Shown here: in pieces, positions 58,282 to 64,000 of the stretch
How the letters are laid out: the number at the start of each line of letters is the position of its first letter
Numbering within the stretch: position 1 is the first letter of the stretch
Assembly: GCA_018819515.1 (NCBI GenBank)
Contig: JAHJPX010000017.1
Location: 124,001-188,000, forward strand
Length of the DNA stretch: 64,000 nt
Source of the DNA: Gammaproteobacteria bacterium
GTDB taxonomy: Bacteria; Pseudomonadota; Gammaproteobacteria; Burkholderiales; Rhodocyclaceae
Reading direction: 5' to 3'
The notes under the pieces: generated by a model
What the model saw: the letters and a program-made list of their open reading frames with translations, nothing else
Database searches by the model: none
What the model was told of the DNA's origin: nothing
Program-made: the position numbers and the translations under genes

Positions 58282-58601
58282 GGAATTTCTCCTTCGCAAA
58301 GAGGGGTACGCCGAGTCGCCGGGGATGGTAGCAAGATTTCAAGGCAAGCGGTCAGCGCGCGGCGTACCGCCACGGCTGACTTTCCCAAAGGGCGCTGGGC
58401 ACCACGAAGTGGTGGTCCCGAGCAACGCGAGGGACAGGGCAACTCCGTGCACTTTCGTGATCGGCGGTTTCGGGGTAGGTTGGCGGCGTTTCTTGTGCAG
58501 ATGCCGTTGGAATCGAGATTGGCTCTTTTCGTTCCTGCGCCAGGTGCTTATGCTCCCGGTACCCGGCAGATACCATTTCCTGTGGGCATGGAGACAATAT
58601 C
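58282..58601. other. Gap between lemA and the small Cys/His protein
   Basis: About 320 bases with no larger gene. It contains repeat copy 16 (58361-58384) and a separate perfect hairpin CACCAC-GAA-GTGGTG (58400-58414). Divergent promoters for lemA and the small gene should lie here; I see no strong boxes. Confidence 0.55.
58361..58384 (+). repeat. Dispersed 24-base hairpin repeat, copy 16
   Basis: Consensus with loop TAC and final C, upstream of lemA in the divergent gap. Confidence 0.83.
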
Positions 58602-58742
58602 ATGAAGACATTGGTCGTTGCATTGATGCTTGTATTCGCCTGTAGCATGGCGCTGGCTCACGGTGGCGGTTGCCGCAAAAGCTCCCCATTGGGACAGTGC
58701 TGCCATGTGGATAACAGTACGGGAGTCGTCCACTGCCACTAG
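58602..58742 (+). CDS. Small exported Cys/His-rich protein (46 aa)
   Basis: ATG 58602 to TAG 58742. Signal peptide TLVVALMLVFACSMALA with cleavage before HGGG. The mature part is about 28 residues with HGGGC, QCCH and a final VHCH: a compact set of Cys and His suited to bind a metal. Short secreted proteins ending in HCH occur in many Proteobacteria without a known role. Too short for usual gene callers but the signal peptide and pattern are convincing. Confidence 0.7.
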   Translation: MKTLVVALMLVFACSMALAHGGGCRKSSPLGQCCHVDNSTGVVHCH

Positions 58743-58852
58743 TTTCCAGCAGGGCCCCTATATCGCGTGCGCAAATTGGCAAGAACAACAGGAAATGCGC
58801 CACCGACACCGCTTCACGACATCGGTGGCATCCTTGGCCGTTGCGGCGTTGC

Positions 58853-59431
58853 TCAATAACCCTTGCGGAACTCGGTGGCGTTGCAACGCGGGCAGGGGGG
58901 AATGTGGGCGGTTTGCTTGAGCTGAACCGTCTGGCCGCACTTCGTACAGGTCAGGGTTCCCGCGGTCGTGATTTCGCCGGTCTTGAAATGCAGGGCGTTT
59001 TCCGCTTTTTGTGACAGCGACAGCAACGCCGTCCCGGCTGATTCGAGTAGCCGCGCCACGGAGGAAAGCGCGCCGGCGCCCAGTCGCGACGGGTTCAGGC
59101 GTTCCCTGGCTTCGTGGCCCAGGGTGTGCATCTCCTGCTCTGCCTGTTCGAGGTCGCGGCGAAAGTACTTCTTGAACGCCTCGCCCTGTTCCGCCGAAAA
59201 CTTGCCGGCGGCCGAATACTGCTCGCGCGCCATCTCCATCGCCTTGTCCAGGGCTTCCTTGCCCTTTTCCTGGCCGGCCTCATACAGCTCGCGCACGCGC
59301 TCGCTGAACTGGTCATACAGGGCTTCGTACCGGCTCCGCTCCTTTTCTTCCGGCGTGTCGCCCGCAGTCTGCGGTCCTTCTTCCGCTACGTTTTGCGAAT
59401 CGGGATTGCGGTCGTCTTCGTTCGGGTTCAT
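58853..59431 (-). CDS. Zinc-ribbon protein with coiled-coil domain (DUF1451-like)
   Basis: 192 residues. Acidic disordered start (1-30), long charged helices (EEKERSRYEALYDQFSERVR, then EGEAFKKYF-type), and a C-terminal zinc ribbon: CTKCGQ and CPRCNA. Resembles the DUF1451 zinc-ribbon proteins. Cytoplasmic; function unknown. Stand-alone gene. Confidence 0.8.
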   Translation of the reverse strand: MNPNEDDRNPDSQNVAEEGPQTAGDTPEEKERSRYEALYDQFSERVRELYEAGQEKGKEALDKAMEMAREQYSAAGKFSAEQGEAFKKYFRRDLEQAEQEMHTLGHEARERLNPSRLGAGALSSVARLLESAGTALLSLSQKAENALHFKTGEITTAGTLTCTKCGQTVQLKQTAHIPPCPRCNATEFRKGY

Positions 59432-59535
59432 GGTCTGACTCCTTTTCCAGAGAGATTGCAGAAACCAATTCGGCTTGCGCTGAATATCCTCGCTAGATCG
59501 CCATGCTACCCCGACATTGTTTCACCGTCGATACG

Positions 59536-60123
59536 CTATCGAACAGCCGCCGCTTCCCTTGCGGTCCCGTGCGCCAGCCAGTTCAAGGCCAGCGCCGCCC
59601 AGAGCGAGAGCGGCCGGGATTGCGGCAGCAGGACCGCCTCGGCGCGAGGCATGACCATCACGCGGATGTCCTCACCCTCGTGGGCGATGCCGTGCAGACC
59701 CCCCGCTTGCGCCGAATTTACGGTGGCGCAATGGAGGAATACCTTCTCGCTGGAAAGATGAGGGGCAGTCAGGAACTCGCCGATCAACTCCACCTTGTGC
59801 GGACTCAGGCCGGACTCTTCCCTGATCTCCCGTTCGATGGCGTCGAGCGCCGACTCGCTCGGATCGATGCGCCCGGCCACGATATCCACCAGCCACGGGT
59901 CGACGCCGGCCAGGTGCGCGCCCGACCGGTATTGTTCGGTCAGCACCACCTCGTCCGTCGCCGGATCGTAAAGAATGGCCGCCGCGACATTGCTTCGATG
60001 CAGGACCTCGTGGACCAGCGGCTCCGTCGTCCCGCCGGCAAACAGATCGTGCTCGACCGTCAGCCGTCGCAGTTCGAAGAAGCCGGCATGCGCCGTCTCC
60101 TGACGCAGGATGTTTGCCTTCAT
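59536..60123 (-). CDS. nudF: ADP-ribose pyrophosphatase (NUDIX)
   Basis: 195 residues. NUDIX box about 84-106 with the core REIREESGL and the upstream glycine in VAGRIDPSE; N-terminal swapped domain AGFFELRRLTVEHDLFAGG and AAAILYDPATDEVVLTEQYR as in NudF. Hydrolyses ADP-ribose to AMP and ribose-5-phosphate. Length matches NudF (209). Confidence 0.9.
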   Translation of the reverse strand: MKANILRQETAHAGFFELRRLTVEHDLFAGGTTEPLVHEVLHRSNVAAAILYDPATDEVVLTEQYRSGAHLAGVDPWLVDIVAGRIDPSESALDAIEREIREESGLSPHKVELIGEFLTAPHLSSEKVFLHCATVNSAQAGGLHGIAHEGEDIRVMVMPRAEAVLLPQSRPLSLWAALALNWLAHGTAREAAAVR

Positions 60124-60310
60124 GCCTGTCCTCGCAGCTCAATGGTTCAGAACTCGGGCGAATGCTCGGGTGGTGTCGACATGGTAGCCGAAGGCGCCGC
60201 GACCGCGCCTCCCCGAGGCGTACCCAGTGCAGGGTGTTGCATGCCACTACTGCCGAGTTCTCGGGGGCGGAGCCCGAAAATGCAGGCCCTTTGTTCCTAT
60301 TGATGTTTGC

Positions 60311-61576
60311 TCAGGTATTGGACAGATCGACCAATTGCTGAATTCTTCGCTGGTTGGTGTCCTCGAAGCTATGCAGGCGAGCAAACCGGACGCTGTATTG
60401 CGACTTGGCAGCGAGTGTGTCGCGCTGGCGATCAAGCTGGATGATTGCCGAAACGGCAGCATCCAGGTCGTCCATGGACACCCCCCAACCCACATCGGCC
60501 TGCCGGAGTATTCCGGAAAAGGCCTTGTTGTTATAACCCAGAATGGGCACGCCACAGGAAAGCGTCTCCAAGTAGGTGCAGGAGGGGTCGCTTTGCCGGT
60601 GGAGACTAATGAAGAGATCGATGTTTTGCTTCAGATAAGGCAACAGTTCCCGGTGAAAATCCACTGCGCCAAGGAGACTGACAACCGTTTGGAGCTCATT
60701 TTGCTCGACATACTCCTGTAGCTCGGCTTCAAGCGATCCCGATCCAAATATGGATAAATGGAACGGCAGGTGGCGGTCATGCATCCGCTTCGCCAACCGG
60801 ACCAGATGGTCGACTCCCTTCATTCGTTCCAAACGCCCGGAGAAGGCCAGTCGCAAGGGTTTGCACTCGGTCAACCGGGATAGCCTTTGCGCCAGAGTCG
60901 CATCATCAACGATTTCATTCCGGCCTACCCGCGTGTCGAAATAGAGCAGATTGTTCTTGAAGTCGCTGTACTCCTGATAGGCGGGAGTTCCGTTGGACTG
61001 AAGACCGTCTGCCTTACGAAAGGCCTTGCGTCTCTTCCTTTCACCATACCAAACGTATAAATACCGGCGCCATCGCAGCACAGGATTTCGGGTGCTCAAG
61101 GCGACGATCTGGTAGCGAGTCTCTGGAATGTACTCAATGATGTAGACGCACTTGACTCCATGGGCCTGGCACAGCGCGCCAATATGGAACTGGTCAAAGG
61201 AATCGCCTGCAGCCAGTACTACTGCCACACCCTTAAGATGATCTGCCGACAGGTGTTCGCCGTGGTGGAGAACCGTACAAGCAAAGGGAATATCCTGGGG
61301 CGCACGCGCCACTGTGCCGAAAACCGGTAGCGGCTGATCGGTCGCAGATATGGCGCATTTGAGGCTCCCTGGCCAGAGCGCTGCATACGACAACATGCCC
61401 TCGAAAAACTTCTGGTCGAATACCAGCTCATCACCACGGCGCCAAACCGGGACGGAGGGGACGACCAGTAATTGCTTTTCACCACTGCGTAGAACTTCAT
61501 CGGGATTCATGGGAGGGGCGAAGGAGGACATTGGTGTGCGAATGAATGAAGTATGCAGCGCAACGTCACGATTCAC
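60311..61576 (-). CDS. Family 4 glycosyltransferase, isolated
   Basis: 421 residues from 61576; ATG 61531 (MSSFAPPMNPDEVL) would give 406. GT-B fold: C-terminal donor domain with LRLAFSGRLERMKGVDHLVR, LSIFGSGSLEAELQEYV and DPSCTYLETLSCGVPILGYN, an E-x7-E-like motif. No TM helix. The gene is more AT-rich than its neighbours and not beside other sugar genes; it may serve the EPS locus 40 kb away or be recently acquired. Confidence 0.85.
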   Translation of the reverse strand: MNRDVALHTSFIRTPMSSFAPPMNPDEVLRSGEKQLLVVPSVPVWRRGDELVFDQKFFEGMLSYAALWPGSLKCAISATDQPLPVFGTVARAPQDIPFACTVLHHGEHLSADHLKGVAVVLAAGDSFDQFHIGALCQAHGVKCVYIIEYIPETRYQIVALSTRNPVLRWRRYLYVWYGERKRRKAFRKADGLQSNGTPAYQEYSDFKNNLLYFDTRVGRNEIVDDATLAQRLSRLTECKPLRLAFSGRLERMKGVDHLVRLAKRMHDRHLPFHLSIFGSGSLEAELQEYVEQNELQTVVSLLGAVDFHRELLPYLKQNIDLFISLHRQSDPSCTYLETLSCGVPILGYNNKAFSGILRQADVGWGVSMDDLDAAVSAIIQLDRQRDTLAAKSQYSVRFARLHSFEDTNQRRIQQLVDLSNT

Positions 61577-61661
61577 TGGTTCAAACAGTACATTCTCTCA
61601 AACTTCTTCGGTACGTGCCAGTTGGCTGAGGGAGCGAAAGAGGGCGGGGGGTATTCCCCGT

Positions 61662-61685
61662 GGCGTACCACCATGGCTGACTTTT
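61662..61685 (+). repeat. Dispersed 24-base hairpin repeat, copy 17
   Basis: GTGG, CGTA, CCAC, then CATGGCTGACTTTT-like tail; pairing kept by a shifted arm. Between ychJ and the glycosyltransferase gene. Confidence 0.78.
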
Positions 61686-61696
61686 CCTGCCAACAT

Positions 61697-62092
61697 TTAT
61701 TCTCCGCCAACATCTCCATCGACGTAGAACCATCGCCCATCCTCGCGCACGAAGCGGCTGGTTTCGTGCAGGCGGTGGGCGCGGCCGTTGATCTTGTAGC
61801 GGGCGACGAACTCCACGATGGCGTGGTCAGAGTCTTGCTGTTCGTGGCGGCGGACGTCGAGACCGAGCCATTTAGTCGTGGCTTCGTTGGAGAGGCCGAG
61901 TTCGGGCGGGCGGGTCGAGGGGTGCCAGGTGGCGAGGAGATAGTCTTCGCGCATTAGCGTGTACGCGCAGTAGCGTGAGCGCATCAGGGCTTCGGCGGTG
62001 GGTGCCGCGGTGCCGGCGAGATATCGGCCGCAGCAGTCATCCAGCGGCTTGCCGCTGCCGCAGGGGCAAGTCGGGGCGGTGCGTTTGTTCAT
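61697..62092 (-). CDS. ychJ: YchJ family protein (SEC-C plus NTF2-like)
   Basis: 131 residues. N-terminal SEC-C-type zinc motif CPCGSGKPLDDCCG, then the YchJ core EALMRSRYCAYTLMREDYLL and TRFVRE-like SRFVREDGRWFYVDGD. UPF0225 family, about the usual length (150). Cytoplasmic, unknown role. Divergent from the methyltransferase with 35 nt between starts. Confidence 0.93.
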   Translation of the reverse strand: MNKRTAPTCPCGSGKPLDDCCGRYLAGTAAPTAEALMRSRYCAYTLMREDYLLATWHPSTRPPELGLSNEATTKWLGLDVRRHEQQDSDHAIVEFVARYKINGRAHRLHETSRFVREDGRWFYVDGDVGGE

Positions 62093-62127
62093 GGGCCGAT
62101 CCTAGCAGCGGATATACTCGCGGCCAA

Positions 62128-63156
62128 ATGACCACCCCATCCGCCGACCAGCTGGTTCCCTTGCTGGCAGCCGCCTTCGCGGCCCGAACCGACCTCCTCT
62201 CCCGCCTCCACGCCGAGAACACCGACGCCTACCGCCTGTTCCACGGCACGGTGGAAGGTTCGCCCGGCCTGACTGTCGACCGCTACGGTGATCTGCTGCT
62301 GGTGCAGAGTTTCCATCATCCGCTGGCGCCGGAAGACTTCGCGGCGCTGGAAGGCTACTACCTTGGCGTGTTGCCAGGGCTGACTTTTGTTTACAACGAT
62401 CGCAGTCGCGCCAGTTCGCGCATCCTCAACGAATTGCCGCCCGAGCAGCTCGCCGCCGCGCAACTGCCGCGCATTGCGCACGAGATGGGCGTGAGCTACT
62501 GCATCCAGGCGCGCCACGAAGGGCAGGACCCGTGGCTGTTCCTCGACCTGCGCGCCGGTCGTCGTTACGTCATGCGGCACGTGCGCGACAAGTCGCTGCT
62601 CAATCTGTTCGCCTATACCTGCGGCGTCGGCACGGCGGCGGGCAAGGCCAGTGCGCGCTTTGTGATGAACATCGATTTCGCCGAGAGCAGCCTTGCCGTC
62701 GGCCGCAACAACGCCAAGCTGAACGAACTGCCATTCCGGCCGCGCTTTGTCAAAAGCGATGCCTTCGCCGCGCTGCGCCAGTTGTCCGGCATCGGCCAGC
62801 CGGAGCGGGTGCGCGGCAAGCGCATGCCGCCGTTCCCCAAGCTCGACGCGCAGCAGTTCGACATGGTGTTCCTCGATCCGCCGCGCTACGCCAAGAGCCC
62901 GTTCGGCGTGGTCGACCTGGTGGTCGATTACCCGGCGCTGTTCAAGCCGGCGCTGCTGTGCACCGCCGAGGGCGGTACGCTGATCTGCTGCAACAACGTC
63001 GCCGAAGTCGACCGCGACGCCTGGCTCGACCAGCTCCAGCGCAGTGCGCGCAAGGCCGGCCGGGAGATTCGCAGTGTCGAATGGATCGCACCCGAAGCGG
63101 ATTTCCCCAGTCTCGACGGCAAGCCGCCGCTGAAGATGGTGGCGCTGCAGGTTTAG
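62128..63156 (+). CDS. Class I SAM-dependent rRNA methyltransferase (RlmI/RlmK-like)
   Basis: 342 residues from ATG 62128 (MTTPSADQLVPLLAAAF). A short RlmI-like N-terminal part (HGTVEGSPGLTVDRYGDLLL), then a Rossmann methyltransferase: LLNLFAYTCGVGTAAGKA (SAM) and the catalytic DMVFLDPPRYAKSPFG. It would modify cytosine-5 or guanine in 23S rRNA. No PUA domain is evident at the front, unlike RlmI. Residues 80-88 (LGVLPGLTF) come from repeat copy 18. Confidence 0.88.
   Translation: MTTPSADQLVPLLAAAFAARTDLLSRLHAENTDAYRLFHGTVEGSPGLTVDRYGDLLLVQSFHHPLAPEDFAALEGYYLGVLPGLTFVYNDRSRASSRILNELPPEQLAAAQLPRIAHEMGVSYCIQARHEGQDPWLFLDLRAGRRYVMRHVRDKSLLNLFAYTCGVGTAAGKASARFVMNIDFAESSLAVGRNNAKLNELPFRPRFVKSDAFAALRQLSGIGQPERVRGKRMPPFPKLDAQQFDMVFLDPPRYAKSPFGVVDLVVDYPALFKPALLCTAEGGTLICCNNVAEVDRDAWLDQLQRSARKAGREIRSVEWIAPEADFPSLDGKPPLKMVALQV
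62365..62388 (+). repeat. Dispersed 24-base hairpin repeat, copy 18
   Basis: GGCG, TGT, TGCC, then AGGGCTGACTTTT; two changes from consensus. Sense orientation within the methyltransferase gene. Confidence 0.72.
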
Positions 63157-63165
63157 GAATTCTTC

Positions 63166-64000
63166 GTGTTGCGTCTCACCGAACTCAAACTGCCGCTCGA
63201 CCACAAGGAAGCGGATCTCAAGGCGGCGATCCTCAAGCGCTTGGGGATCGCAGCGGATGACCTTGTTCGCTATACCATCTTCCGGCGCGGCTACGACGCG
63301 CGCAAGAAGTCGGCCATCCACTTCATCTACACGGTCGACGTCGAACTCAGCGAAAAGTCAGCCGTGGCGGCACGCCACCTGGACGGCCCGCACATTCGCC
63401 CGACGCCGGACATGGCCTACCGCTACGTGGCGCAGGCGCCGGCGGGATTCGCCAACCGCCCGGTGGTGATCGGTGCCGGGCCCTGCGGCCTGTTTGCGAC
63501 GCTGATCCTGGCGCAGATGGGCTTCCGGCCCATCCTGCTCGAACGCGGCAAGGAAGTGCGCGAGCGCACCAAGGATACCTGGGGCCTGTGGCGCGAAGGC
63601 AAGCTCGACCCGGAGTCGAACGTGCAGTTCGGCGAGGGCGGCGCCGGAACCTTCTCGGACGGCAAGCTGCACAGCCAGATCAAGGACCCGGGCTATCGCG
63701 GTCGCAAGGTGCTCACCGAATTCGTCGCCGCCGATGCGCCGCCGGAGATCATGTACGTCAGCAAGCCGCACATCGGCACTTTCCGGCTGGTGCGCGTGGT
63801 GCAGAACATGCGCGCGACCATCGAGAGCCTGGGCGGCGAGATCCGCTTCCAGAGCCGCGTCGCGAACTTCGACATCGAGCGCGATGCGGAGGGAAGGGGA
63901 CAAATGCGTGGTGTAGTGTTGGCCAACGGCGAGCGCATTGCCGCCGACCACGTAGTGCTGGCGATCGGCCACAGCGCGCGCGACACCTTCAAGCTGTTGC
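63166..64000 (+). CDS. NAD(P)/FAD-dependent oxidoreductase, N-terminal part
   Basis: GTG 63166 (AGGAA upstream) starts a frame open to the right edge, 278 residues visible. An N-terminal ferredoxin-like domain (LTELKLPLDHKEADLKAAIL) is followed by the FAD motif VVIGAGPCGLFATLILAQMG and FGEGGAGTFSDGKLHSQIKD, the pattern of large uncharacterised FAD-dependent dehydrogenases (about 540 aa). Residues 63-71 (EKSAVAARH) come from repeat copy 19. Starts 9 nt after the methyltransferase gene. Confidence 0.9.
   Translation, partial: MLRLTELKLPLDHKEADLKAAILKRLGIAADDLVRYTIFRRGYDARKKSAIHFIYTVDVELSEKSAVAARHLDGPHIRPTPDMAYRYVAQAPAGFANRPVVIGAGPCGLFATLILAQMGFRPILLERGKEVRERTKDTWGLWREGKLDPESNVQFGEGGAGTFSDGKLHSQIKDPGYRGRKVLTEFVAADAPPEIMYVSKPHIGTFRLVRVVQNMRATIESLGGEIRFQSRVANFDIERDAEGRGQMRGVVLANGERIAADHVVLAIGHSARDTFKLL
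63353..63376 (-). repeat. Dispersed 24-base hairpin repeat, copy 19
   Basis: Exact consensus on minus, arms GTGGCG/CGCCAC, loop TGC; antisense within the oxidoreductase gene, encoding the same peptide as in fadJ. Confidence 0.87.

Overview
The window looks like a chromosome segment of a betaproteobacterium close to the Rhodocyclales / Sterolibacteriaceae. The evidence is the pheT-ihfA-merR-tRNA-Pro order, the surE-pcm-nlpD-rpoS order, an EpsA-type LuxR regulator with a PEP-CTERM protein, and a tungsten aldehyde oxidoreductase of the Aromatoleum type. Most of the window is GC-rich; several stretches in the first 14 kb and at 43.9-46.5 kb are visibly more AT-rich. The taxon is inferred from gene content only.

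Layout. 0-1.5 kb: translation and nucleoid genes (end of pheT, ihfA, merR-like, tRNA-Pro). 1.5-3.5 kb: a small unknown gene, the relic of an acyl-CoA ligase, a cyclic-nucleotide-binding protein and a PEP-CTERM protein. 4-22 kb: an exopolysaccharide locus. A polymerase/ligase (Wzy-like) and a flippase (Wzx-like) lie on +. On - lie epsA-wcaJ and a long head-to-tail operon running from nadE through asnB, an AMP ligase, a PrmC-like methyltransferase, an acyl carrier protein, an SGNH hydrolase, a serine acetyltransferase, wecB, an alpha/alpha-toroid protein and wecG to a UDP-sugar dehydrogenase. 22-30.6 kb: a fatty-acid beta-oxidation operon (tetR-fadE-fadI-fadJ-chalcone isomerase-like-fadD) with a PsrA-like operator. 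30.7-34.2 kb: surE-pcm-nlpD-rpoS. 35-39 kb: tungsten aldehyde oxidoreductase operon (four-cluster ferredoxin, catalytic subunit, FAD subunit, MoaD-like protein). 39-47.5 kb: mixed accessory region with a papain-like protease, a truncated urtA, an AbiC-like gene, an ankyrin gene between 82-bp direct repeats and a truncated NCS1-type sensor gene. 47.5-52.9 kb: moeA and tupCBA with a divergent ModE/PBP-like regulator, i.e. cofactor synthesis and tungstate supply for the oxidoreductase. 53-64 kb: DUF1631, lepB paralogue, M48 protease plus LemA, small cysteine/histidine protein, NUDIX, lone glycosyltransferase, YchJ, rRNA methyltransferase and the start of an FAD oxidoreductase.

The most unusual signal is a 24-base dispersed repeat found 19 times. 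It has a small hairpin GGCG-TRY-CGCC followed by ACGGCTGACTTTT. Sixteen of 19 copies have the same strand orientation, 16 lie in the last 25 kb, and nine are inside protein-coding genes, where they are read through as short peptides such as KSAVAAR, KVSRGGT or GVSPRLT. I do not recognise this element. Whether it is a REP-like mobile hairpin, a chromosome-polarity signal or an uptake-type sequence cannot be settled from one window.

Functional logic: the aor operon, moaD-like gene, moeA, tupCBA and its regulator form a tungsten-dependent aldehyde-oxidising module within 18 kb. The EPS locus carries WecB, a uronate dehydrogenase, WecG and an asparagine-synthase-like amidotransferase, which together suggest an amidated amino-uronic-acid polymer (inference). 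The fad operon has its own regulator and ligase.
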